From Exserohilum rostratum (lineage: Eukaryota > Ascomycota > Dothideomycetes > Pleosporales > Pleosporaceae): DNA of 64,000 bases. Position numbers and translations under genes: made by a program. Position 1 is the first letter of the stretch, and the number at the start of each line of letters is the position of its first letter. The stretch covers positions 62,001 to 126,000 of the forward strand of contig CP111166.1 in NCBI GenBank assembly GCA_026367775.1. Direction: 5' to 3'. This document shows positions 36,745-47,031 of the stretch, piece after piece. Under the pieces are notes generated by a model. It ran no database searches. It saw nothing but the letters and a program-made list of their open reading frames with translations, and had not been told where the DNA came from.

Positions 36745-38342
36745 ATGGCCGTTATACCAGACACGATCTTCGGTTTGAAGCTTTCAACATGGTTGTTTCA
36801 ATTATGCCCCGCTGGAATCATAGCTTATACAGTGTCATGGATGATCTACGCTCTAACGCTCCACCCTCTGGCTACAGTACCGGGACCATTCTGGGCTTCG
36901 GTGACACGACTTTGGTACTTATACCGTATCCATGTAGGCGATATGGACCAAGTACAGCGAGCTCTACACAAAAAGTACGGACCATTAGTGCGCATAGCGC
37001 CTGATGAGGTGTCTTCTGCAAATGCCGCCGACATACCCAAAGTTTATCGCCTTCATGATCCATTGTTAAAAACCGACTTCTACCCTCCCTGGGGCGCGCC
37101 ACAAATTTCGAAGCAGCACGATCAGTTTTCCATCATCAATGAAGTGGAGCACAAGCGATACAGAAAGATTGTTGGGCCTTTATACTCGCTTGGGAACGTG
37201 TTAAAACACGAGGACTATGTCGCAAAGTGCACGACGCTTTTTCTTGAGCGTATGAACGAGTTTGCAGAAACTGGTCAACAGTGTGATCTCGGTCACTGGC
37301 TTCAGATGTATTCTTTTGACGTTGTCGGTGAGCTCATGTTTGGGAATATGTTTGGCTTCATGGAGAAAAGCACCGACATTGAAGGTTGGATAGGCGCGCT
37401 GGAATCTCTGATGCCTGTCATATGCATGGTTGCTATTGCACCAACGTATATGCGCCCTGTGATTATGGGCTCAGCTATTTGCATTCCATCCGTGTCCAAA
37501 GCTCTAAAGTCTTTCGAAGGGATCCACAAGGCAGCTGTCGCTTGTGTTGACAAGCGGGTTGAGGATATCAGCGCAAAGAACGCCACTCGCATCGATATGC
37601 TACAGCAATTAAACGCCATTCGGGAAAAAGGCGAGGAGTTGAACTTCACCGATAACGAAGTGAAACTAGAGGCATACGTGGCCATGTAAGTTCTCCAGTT
37701 GTTACTCTTAGTTGGTATTAACAATTGAATAGGCTTGCTGGCTCAGACACTACAGCTACTGCACTCCGTGCAACGCTCTACTTTCTTATGCGTAGTGCTG
37801 GAAAACTTGCAAAATGTCGAAAAGAAATCGATTCACACCACACCACTCTTAGCTCGCCTATTCGCTACACAGAATCAATTGCACAACTTCCGTATACCGG
37901 AGCCTGCATCAAAGAAGCTATGCGACTCTTTCCAAGTGTTGGACTCAACATGCAACGTTACTCTCCTCCTGGCGGCCTTCAAATCTCAGGCCACTATATT
38001 CCATGTGGTTATCGTGTTGGCTGCAATCCCTCCGCTGTGCAGTACGATAAAGCTGTATTTGGAGAAGATGCAGAAGAATTTCAACCTGAGCGTTGGCTTG
38101 AGTCTGAAGACCGAAGTAGGGACATGGAGAAAGGATTATTAACGTTTGGAGGGGGCACGCGAGGATGCATTGGAAAGAACATTGCTCTTACTCAGATTCA
38201 CACGATCGTACCTGAGATAATACGCAATTTTACCATTGCCATGGCTCATAATCGCCCTTGGAAAACTTGGGATAGGTGGTCCCATTCTCAGACAGACATT
38301 ATTATCAATTTGGAGCGTCGTAATATATGCGAGAGAGCCTAG
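36745..38342 (+). CDS. Cytochrome P450 monooxygenase, CYP65-like/benzoate-hydroxylase-like group (cluster P450-5)
   Basis: Two exons (36745-37685, 37733-38342) with a 47 bp intron encode 516 residues. The anchor ('GIIAYTVSWMIYALTL') leads into 'HPLATVPGPFWASVTRLWY' and 'GPLVRIAPDEVS'. The I-helix is AGSDTTAT, directly after the splice junction. K-helix E-A-M-R, 'PERW' and haem motif 'FGGGTRGCIGKN' (Cys about 459) follow. The open frame extends upstream without an ATG, so the start is the ATG before the anchor. It is the last gene of the contiguous cluster; AT-rich DNA begins right after its stop. Confidence 0.92.
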
Positions 38343-39370
38343 GTTATACCTAGACTAACCAGCTTACTTAGGCTATCATTTAAACATAGTTTTATATAAA
38401 ATATAAAACTAGCCCTAGTAATATTATATAGTAGTATAATTACTTTACTTAGCTTTTAATCTTATTGTAATTTTAGTTAATTCTTACTATTTTATAGTAA
38501 TAACTTAAAAACTAATATGTTAACTAATAAAGTATATATTTATATATATAAGACTTAATTATAAAACACTATTTATATATTTTTATAGATACTTATATTA
38601 AAGTTTAAAAGTTTAGATAATTAAAAGTATATAGTATTGTTAAATATTAAATTTTTAAAATTATCTAATATATTATAGTATTTCTATTATAATATTCAAT
38701 ACTCTAATAGTAATATAGCTATTATAATTCTTAAATTAATAGATAATATTTCTATAATATCTTATTTATTCTATATTAATATCTATATTCTTATGTAGAG
38801 CTATATAAAAAATAATAATTAGTAAACTCTAATTTCTCTTAGTATCTTTAATAAGTATACTCTTGTAATTTTTATATTAACTTACTTTTAAATATTAATA
38901 AAATATAATTATAGGTATTATAGATAAAATCTATATATATAGAGCTTTTTTAAATTATATTCCTTTCAAGTCTAGTCTTTAGTAATAAATCTAATATAAT
39001 TAGAGTTTAAATATAAGTAAACTTTTAAGTTCTAATAATAATAATGAATTATTAAGTAATAACTTATGATATTGAAATATAGAGCTATAATATTATTAAA
39101 ACTTATTTAAACTCTAGTTCTAAATATATCTAAAGTCTACTCTCTTATATATAGTAGTTATAAATAATTTAATCTTAGAATAGTTATATATATAACTAGT
39201 AATAAATATATTATTCTGTATCTTTAATAGCATTCTATAAGTAATATATATAATCTCTTAAAAGATATACCTTTAGAAGCTATATCTATATAACCTAGAG
39301 CTTAGAATACAGAGGGCATATATAGGAGCATTATTTAGAGGAATAGCCTAAAGGTATTTAAACTAGTGAT
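38343..39370. other. AT-rich RIP-like block
   Basis: About 1 kb of AT-rich, TA-dense sequence with no open frame starts right after the P450-5 stop codon and ends near 39.35 kb. It resembles the repeat block at the left of the window, but no transposon domain is readable. Confidence 0.7.
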
Positions 39371-39708
39371 TATTGAAGATCCTCAAGTTTACATACGGAC
39401 AAGACACTATAATACTATGTAGTACTACTGACTCTGTGTACATACTCAATGCTTGTTGTCAGAGAACGTTCGTTGTCTCGATTTGATCTCAAATCTTCAT
39501 CCCACAATTCAAACTCTTGATGGCTACAAAGATGGCTATAAAAGAGACCATTGCAAAGTCAAACGCTTTTGACTCAAGTGAAGAGTTCTACATACTACAC
39601 AGAGGTACCTCATATGCATGGCGCTGCTAATTCAACGTCAACGCGCAAACACCAAGATATCAGTGGGTTAGTATAGCTGCATAGCAGTATTGTAACACAG
39701 GACTATGC

Positions 39709-41136
39709 TCACACCCCTCCCACTACATCTTCATCTTTTCCAATGTCAGACTGTACTTTTTCCACGCGGGTCACAATTTCCGACTGCCATGATGAATACA
39801 GACTTCTAAGCCGCCCGCCGTCAGCATGGTCGAAGCCCAATCTATTAGACAGTTTCACAGCAGCGCGTGAACAGCGCTGCAGCTCCTTTAGAAAGATTTG
39901 CTCTTGAACAGCCTGCTGCCCCTCAGTATCAAGGTAAAAGTTTCCAAACCGGATTGTTGGCCGACAGTTCAAATTGCCAAAAGATGAGAAAGAAGTAGTG
40001 TTGCCCGGTAGGTTGCCCTTGCTCTCTAGCGCTTCCGCGGCCAGTTCGTATAGGGTGACGACGTGGCTCAGAGTCATACATGCTAATCCCAGTAAACTTA
40101 CGCTAGGAGTAAGTTCTTCGAAGTGTAGCATGTTGTTTATCTTGTTTATTGTCTGCCTGTTGATCCTCATCACCTCGTCTACTGCCGACAATCGGATATG
40201 GATGTATCGTTCGAGTTCATCTGCCATGCGGACGCACTCGTACAGCCACTGATTAGACCCCTCGGGAGGCATCATGGAATCAGTACTGATGCTAGATTTG
40301 TCATAGTATGTATGAAGTTGCGTTGAGTTGCTCCGTTGCTGTACGCCTCCTCCGGTTTCTCCGGAGACGGGATCCAGAAGAGTGTATGTATCGGGAATGT
40401 CCGCCGACAATAAGGCTGGGAAGTCATTGAGCTTGGGCTGCTCTAGAACGGCCCGCGGTGATTGATGTTGGGAGGCAGCGTGTAAGGCATCTCTTCCCGG
40501 GAACTCTTCGATACCCGCAAAAAACGAGCAATCTTCTGACCCAGTGGTAGTCAACAAGTCAGTCGAGAATGCTGTGTTCATTGGTTCCGTCCAATGTGCC
40601 GGTGCGTTATCGCCTTGCAACCTGTTCAACGTTTGTTCGTCCTCCATAGACGAGACATCGTGATCCAGCGGAGTAACTGCCTCAGACAAGCTCGATGATT
40701 CTCTCCCATCTCTGCTCTCTGGAGCTTTTCTTATATTTTGATTTTCTTCTGGAGCTGTTGTTGCTTGTTGTTGTTGCTCCGTCTCCAAGCGTGTCTTGCG
40801 TCTTCGCCCTCTGTTTCCCTGAACTTTGCCGACTCTAGACTCTTCATAGATACATTCGCATCCAAGGGTTTGACATCGATTACATCCAAATCGCTCGCCA
40901 CTGCATCGGATCTGCTCGTTGTTTTCGCCGCGAGGCTTCTAGTAAGTGAATGTTCACTCTGGATAAGCTAGAAAAGAATGTATGGTTTACCTTTGAATCG
41001 TGACATTGGTTACAGGCTGCTCGTAGTTTAACACGAGAGCTCCGTTGATCGTCTGTACTTCTGTTCACCCCATTAGTATAAACTTAGAGTTATGTGATAG
41101 AGAAAATGCTTCTCACCGTCTCGAACTGGACATCAT
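39709..41136 (-). CDS. Zn(II)2Cys6 transcription factor, AflR-like, candidate cluster regulator
   Basis: Three exons (41136-41117, 41060-40991, 40911-39709) encode 430 residues. The second intron splits the zinc cluster, which reads C-x2-C-x6-C-x6-C-x2-C-x6-C at residues 23-50 ('CNQCHDSKIRC' ... 'CNRC'). A basic linker ('RGRRRKTR'), a Gln-rich stretch and an acidic/Ser-rich middle follow. The C-terminal helical region ('LGLACMTLSHVVTLYELA') has the layout of the AflR regulatory domain. The first exon is only 20 bp and is inferred from a good donor, a TACTAAT branch site and frame. It is likely the activator that binds the TCGG-N3-CCGA sites; its own upstream region has none that I can see. 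It is separated from the cluster by an AT-rich block. Confidence 0.88.
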
Positions 41137-41430
41137 GATGGTTCAAAGCAAAGTCGTTGAATAAAAGTGAAAGTGAATACCAGAATGGACTCCTATCTCT
41201 TAATAGTGTCTAGCCGTGCGGGGATATCGGTAGCACACATCTGCCCGCACGCTATGGACAGTCCCCGCTAGACTTGCAGCATTTACGCCCATCGCTGTCA
41301 GGCGATGGTTTAGTTAGGTTAGACACAATATTGATTAGATATTACCATGCTCGAAGAGCCACTAACCCTTCAATACCATTGGTCGGCTTTTAGGTTGCGC
41401 GTCTTTTTGTTTCATGGGGTAGACGATCTG

Positions 41431-41487
41431 CTTCCCCGTGTTTGACGCTTAGCTTCCCCGTGTTCGTCGCTAAGCTTCCCCGTGTTA
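41431..41487. repeat. Three 22 bp tandem repeats
   Basis: Units at 41431, 41453 and 41475 each begin CTTCCCCGTGTT. The first two continue to a full 22 bp and differ at a few positions; the third breaks off. Confidence 0.85.
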
Positions 41488-42221
41488 TACCTTGCCAAAC
41501 CCCTCAAGAGGTCTAACTACTTGTTCAAAATATGCTGTTGGTATGGGTTCAAAGTACACCGACAAGATCGAGTCGCAGGAGACCTACAGGAAAGACCTAC
41601 AGGAATATAGTGATCAAGCTATTCTACGATGTCCTTTTCTTCATCTTCAGACAGTCTCTGTGGGCATCAATATTGAATTGCAATATCATACAGTTTCGCC
41701 ATCTCCAAATATCTAACCCGGCCACATAGTGATCGAGATTGATAACCTCGGGTGGGAAAAGGCCGAAAACGCGTATATCGCTACTCTTTTCCATGTTGAC
41801 CACCTCATCAAAATCCATCGGATGATGACCCTGTGAATACCCTGGGAGTCTAGCCATATTTGGTTTAGGAGTTGTTCGATTTCTGTTGATGAGGTGGTGT
41901 GTTCATGATATTGTCTTCTCTAAAGAACCGAATTAAGGCCGTATGGCTCGGAGTTTCCGGAACATGAATCAGTCGTACAGTGCTGCGAACTGCCTTAACG
42001 GCTAGTGTGGACAGTCCATACAATCCAGTTCAATCCCGTCGATCTGATTATGCTTGGGGAATATTATACCTATAACAGACTTGGCGTTGTGCTACTTGCG
42101 CATCATTTCGAAACATAACAGAAGAAGCTTTGTTGCCCTTCTAGTACCTGCTTCAGTAGCCAAGTCCGATAGAAGTTACATACAAAATCCTAGTGATCTA
42201 AGCTCCAAAAGCTAGCCTTGC

Positions 42222-42491
42222 GGAGACTTTGCGGAGACAATGTGGAGACTTTGTAGGATAGTGCGTAATTTACCGCCTTAGTATGTCGATCATTCGGATA
42301 CCGCGGCTTGATTGCGGCCCGGCATATAGACGATTTGCATAGGCTTGATGGAAACTTTGCGGAGACTTTGCGGAAACTTTACGGAGACTTTTTGGAGATT
42401 TTGTGGGGACTCTGTGGAGACGTTGAAGGACGGAACGCAACGTACCGTCTAGGTATGTTGATCACCTGGATATCACGGCTTCATTGCGGCC
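42222..42491. repeat. Duplicated segment with 11 bp tandem repeat arrays (3 and 7 units)
   Basis: Array 1 (42222-42254) has three 11 bp units and array 2 (42350-42426) has seven, with consensus GGAGACTTTGC. Both arrays end in AGGA and are followed by about 65 bp of similar flank ending in TTGCGGCC (42255-42319 and 42427-42491). This indicates a tandem segmental duplication with unequal expansion. Confidence 0.85.
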
Positions 42492-42554
42492 TACTGTGTC
42501 CTAGATTAAGGACAGGGAGTTATTGGACGGCCTGTGAAGCCCTGAATCCATAAC

Positions 42555-43930
42555 ATTATGTAGTTATTAGCTTACATAACTTATTTAGGTCTATCTCTTT
42601 ATCTATATAAACTATATACTAGGAACTCTAGTAAAAAGGTGGAAATTATCTTATAAATTACCTATCAATAACTACTTTTTATATTCTTAAAGTAGACTAT
42701 ACCTATCTTAATAAGTATAATTTTATTACTAGAAATATAAAGCTACTCACTTATTAAGTAACTATATAATAAAAGTTACATTTAATAAAGAATTAGTATT
42801 TAAAAGAACTAAATATAGATCTTTTATATACTTAAGTTAAATCTTTTATATACTAAGTGAAAAATATATATTAATATATCTAAATAAATTTTTTTTATAT
42901 AAGTATTCACTAATAACTTAAAATGTTAAAGATATAAATAATAAATAGTAATTAAATTTTTATAAATATAAATTAATATTCTAAATATATATTTTTAAAG
43001 ATAATTTAGTTTTAATTATAGATTTTAAAATTATTAGAGAATAAACTACTTAGCTATTATATCTAATATTAATTAATTATTAGAAGCTATTATACTTTGA
43101 TATTAGTCTAAGATTAAGATATTTATATCTATAATAAGATAATTAATAAAGATTAGATATTAATAGTACTATAGAATCTTCTAGACTATCTAATTCTAGA
43201 ATATATAAGATAGCTATAGCTAAGTAGATAGAAGAACTAAGGTAGATATAATAATCTTAACTCTATTAATCTTTATTAACTCTCTCTTTCTTACTCTATA
43301 CTACTAGATCTTCTCTTCTTACTTCCACTATATATAGCTAGAATCTATACCTATTAGATTCTAATTAAAAATTCAACTAACTCTCTTAATCTAAAACTAC
43401 TAATATAGTAAAAAGTAAGTTTTTATACTAGCTTTAATAGAAATATATTTTTTATTATTAAAGTTTAAATATAATAATATATTATATTAAAGATCTATTT
43501 AATTAAGGTATAATATATTTTTTAGAATTTCTTTATTACTCTTAGTATTAGAAGCTTAGCTCTATAGTAGTAGGTTACTATAACTAAAAAGGTATAAATA
43601 ATTAGTATTCTACTAATTCTCTATATAGGATAATATATATTATTAGCTACGCCTAACACTTAAATAGATACTACTACTAGTATTTTATAACTTAAATATT
43701 AGTTATATACTTTAATTAATATATTTAATAGTTAGTATATACTATAGTATTCTTATTAAGATATTAGTCTTGAGTAAATAATATTAAAAAGGAAAAAACT
43801 TACTTATAAGTTAAATTATAGGAAAAAATCTATAACATAATACTAAGTTATATTATAATACTTATAGTAGAAGGAGATTTATAATATAATACTCTAGTAT
43901 ATTATATTACTTCTTACTAGTATAATGGAT
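42555..43930. other. AT-rich RIP-like block
   Basis: About 1.4 kb of AT-rich sequence without coding signal, ending a few bases before the phospholipase C stop codon. No transposon domain is readable. Confidence 0.7.
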
Positions 43931-43933
43931 AAC

Positions 43934-45775
43934 TTAAGTAATTCTCTGAGTGATGTGAACTAACAATCTACCTCGACTTGCTCTGCCTTTGTTGTCCATC
44001 AAACTAACTAATCGATATCCACTCTTGAGTCTGTCAAGCCTGATGCAAGCCCAGGCAACTAAGACATCTGGTCCAACCACATCGTTCATCACAATAAATG
44101 AAACAAATGCCAGCTGAGGGATTACACAGGGAATGTTTTGGAAATCCAAAATCTCCTCTTCGAAATCAGGACTGGTGCCCTTCCTGTTTCCAGTCTGCGC
44201 TCTGAATTTTGTGCCTTTTGCGTGGCCAGATTCCTTATCATATTGAATAGGCGAAGATATGTATGCATCTGTGTGCAACTCTACTTTCAGGTAAGACCAC
44301 AAAGTGTTGGGGTTGTCGTTTGAGTCGTCAAGTGGAATATCTTGAGCTGCCAAGATCTTGATGGCAAGTCGATTCAGGGTTACCTGTGGCACACTTGGCT
44401 CTTCGCGAAGTAACGTTGACTCGTTACAACTTCGATAACCTCTGGGCTTAAGGACATAGCCATCAGTACCTGAAAACATAGCCTCGTTCAAGATCATGCC
44501 CACGTCCCAGGTTTGCCAGTTGAGTGCCACTACTTGGACGCCCATACGCCAAAACGGGTTTGGATCGAAGTTGAGAGAGTCAACGCGAATACCGGCCGGG
44601 TATGTCCGCATGAGAAAATTCTTGTTGTGGTTGAACAACTCTAGGGGCTGTGTTCGATGCAGCTCGACAAGCGCAGGCTCCGAAATTGAAAAGATGTGAT
44701 TGGCCATAGAGGCCTCAGGTTGCGTGATCGATTTGAAAGACACGCCGCGAGTGTAGACGCCGAGCCGACTCAGACTTGGTATCATCTTGGTTGTTTTGGA
44801 TTTTTTCGGCTGTTTTTCTTGAGTAAAAGTATCCCCGCCTAACGAGGAAGTACTCTCTGTATCTGCGGTTGCTGGGTCTGGCGTTTCCTCAGGTGGGACG
44901 TATTTGACTTTAACAAGAATTTTCCGTTTCAAATCTGCAGGGGACGGCAGCGCATTGGGCTCGGCATCTGGTGTCGGTAATAGGAATTCTTCCCACGCCT
45001 CTTCCATGATCTCGACCATAACCTTTTGTTGCCGAGGTGAGCAATGTACCTCGAGACTGACTATGAGTGGAAGGTCTGATGATAGAAAGGCGTACCGCCT
45101 CACTGTATCGCAGACATCGCGGAATGAGATTTCTTTGGTCAGAGTAAAGCCGTGAAGAACCCTTGGCTCAGCGTGAATAACAGAGTCCATCCTTTCATCA
45201 AAAGTGCCAATCTCTTCGATAACTTCAGGTTTTTCGAACCTTTCAGTTGCCCATTTAGCAAGTTTCATACCAAGCTTTTCTCTCCTTCGTAGTGGTCGTG
45301 GTGATGTTTTTTTGTCTTCGCCTTCTTCTTGCACAAAGAACTCGTTGCCATCCCACACATCGATTTCGATGCAACGGCAACCACGAAGTAGAACATCCAC
45401 ATAAGCCTTAGTACTTGAATCACTGGAAAGTTGATTTCCCGTTAGGTAGGTGTTATGACTGGAGCTTATGAAGTAATTGCTCAAGGGTAGAGAGAGGTCC
45501 TCGTTCAATGCGGGGGCCTGCGCATTGGCAGTGGGCGAGCTCATATACTGTAAGAACTCGTTAAACCCCATTTTATCCCTTGATTGTATAGAGCACAAGG
45601 CGCCACTCAAAGGCTCCACTTGAATATGCTCCCAAAATATAGCGATCTGATTTTCATCCCATTTGTCGTTGGGTCCTGCGTAGTTGCGGAAGATTTGGTG
45701 AAAATATCTGAGAAGAGACTCATCGACATACGTGAGTCCCTGGTGCAGTCCGCGTGGTTGAATTCTTCCAGCCAT
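43934..45775 (-). CDS. Phosphoinositide-specific phospholipase C (PLC-delta-like, lacking an N-terminal PH domain)
   Basis: A single-exon gene of 613 residues. A short EF-hand-like N-terminal region precedes the X box ('NYFISSSHNTYLTGNQL'), with catalytic His107 and metal ligands N108, E137 and D139. The second catalytic His is about 208 ('VLHGFTLT'). The Y box ('SLSRLGVYTRGVSFKS' to 'ALNWQTWDVGMILNEAMF') and a C-terminal C2 domain follow. A charged linker ('EKQPKKSKTTK') separates X and Y as in the family. It hydrolyses PIP2 to inositol trisphosphate and diacylglycerol at membranes under Ca2+. All catalytic residues are present. It is ordinary signalling gene content next to an AT-rich block and not obviously part of the cluster. 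Confidence 0.95.
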   Translation of the reverse strand: MAGRIQPRGLHQGLTYVDESLLRYFHQIFRNYAGPNDKWDENQIAIFWEHIQVEPLSGALCSIQSRDKMGFNEFLQYMSSPTANAQAPALNEDLSLPLSNYFISSSHNTYLTGNQLSSDSSTKAYVDVLLRGCRCIEIDVWDGNEFFVQEEGEDKKTSPRPLRRREKLGMKLAKWATERFEKPEVIEEIGTFDERMDSVIHAEPRVLHGFTLTKEISFRDVCDTVRRYAFLSSDLPLIVSLEVHCSPRQQKVMVEIMEEAWEEFLLPTPDAEPNALPSPADLKRKILVKVKYVPPEETPDPATADTESTSSLGGDTFTQEKQPKKSKTTKMIPSLSRLGVYTRGVSFKSITQPEASMANHIFSISEPALVELHRTQPLELFNHNKNFLMRTYPAGIRVDSLNFDPNPFWRMGVQVVALNWQTWDVGMILNEAMFSGTDGYVLKPRGYRSCNESTLLREEPSVPQVTLNRLAIKILAAQDIPLDDSNDNPNTLWSYLKVELHTDAYISSPIQYDKESGHAKGTKFRAQTGNRKGTSPDFEEEILDFQNIPCVIPQLAFVSFIVMNDVVGPDVLVAWACIRLDRLKSGYRLVSLMDNKGRASRGRLLVHITQRIT

Positions 45776-47031
45776 GCTGGTTGAGAGTTGAGAAGAAGGT
45801 TCTGCTATAGTGCCTGTTGCTGGAATTACGATGCATTAATTGATGTATCGACATACTCGCATGCAAGAATTGGTACGTACGATGGTGTTTGCAGAAGTTC
45901 CGGTACAATGTTGGAAGCAATATGTACGATGGTTCTGGACCAAGAAGAGCCGTGATATTATATGTATTTGGCCTAATTTTGTACAGACCCCACTACGCAG
46001 AGGGCACTGTCGTAAGCCTTCCCTAACCTAGAGTGCGATGTGCCGTAATTCCGCCTCAGCCACGCGCTAAACCATTCAGATTCATAGTACGTTTATGCTC
46101 TTACGCCCCTAGGCATTTTTAGGCCGATACGAGAACATGAGCCACATTCGGATAAAATCGGCCTAGGGCATGTTTGGTTGCTCCCTATCTCCCATTGCAC
46201 TCAATTCGAGACCGCTGTTACCGGCATATCCGTCACCTACTTTTTAGGCAGCTTGAAATTTCGTAACAGAAATTGGGGAAACTCGGTTACATTGATTTTC
46301 ATCTAGATGTAGGACTTACTACTCAGTGCTAGAGCTCCGGAAACAATAGCTTGCGGCTCTCTTCCAGTTTGAACTGCTCTGCATTGTGATGGAATGTGAT
46401 GAAATATGAGAGATAGAGTCATCGCGTATTTAACCTGTTAGGCTTTATTCAGGTCCTTCCCTGGGTATATATGTCACTCTGGCATACGTATACAGTTCTT
46501 CCGTCCCACTAGGTACGTCAATTCTTTTCGTCCAAGCCTGGTTACAATATACATAGCCATAAACGGATCATTTCAGGTCAAAGTCTAGCGACAAGGGTGC
46601 CTCGACTTGTCGAACTTGTTCCTTGTGACTACAACCTATTTACAGACCTGGGATAGCGGCTTTCCAAATGTCAGCGAAGACTCCGAGCTCCGCGTCGACA
46701 AAGCACAGATTGATTGGATGTAAATGGCTTCCTGCGCACTTGGGTATCCGCTCTCTCATCAGGCATAGGTCAGGTCACACCAGTTGTACTGAGTCAGCAT
46801 ATACGCCTTCTAGTGTACTCCCTCGAACCTTGTGTTATTCATGATACGATACGAAGGTTAGTACTTTACTAGGCATATGCAAAACTAGATCAGATATCTT
46901 GATGCAACGCTGTGATTACGATGTATCTTATTGGCTGGTGAACAGCGAAGGAAGACTAGAAATCAAGTCCCTCTTCCGCGGTGATTCTCGATTGCGCATC
47001 CTTCGTTGAATTCTGGAACTCAACCGCTACA
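45776..47031. other. Intergenic region, no gene
   Basis: 1.26 kb between the phospholipase C start and the NLR 3' end. Normal composition; only short chance frames on the plus strand. No repeat or RNA gene recognised. Confidence 0.6.

Larger units (their letters stand above)
41137..42550. other. Regulator upstream region, no gene, with short tandem repeats
   Basis: About 1.4 kb of normal composition without a convincing gene. It holds the 22 bp and 11 bp tandem repeats listed separately. A 77-codon minus-strand open frame at 41624-41857 has no recognisable features. Confidence 0.55.

Noticed and set aside
41624..41857. 77-codon minus-strand open frame upstream of the regulator
   Set aside because: Protein-like in places, but I could not match it to a family or connect it to exons.
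42308..42553. Plus-strand open frame over the 11 bp repeat array
   Set aside because: Its apparent repeats are a by-product of the tandem DNA repeat; no start context or homology signal.
38343..43930. Transposon domains in the two AT-rich blocks near the regulator
   Set aside because: I looked for RT, integrase and zinc-knuckle remnants on both strands and could not read any, so they are listed only as RIP-like blocks.
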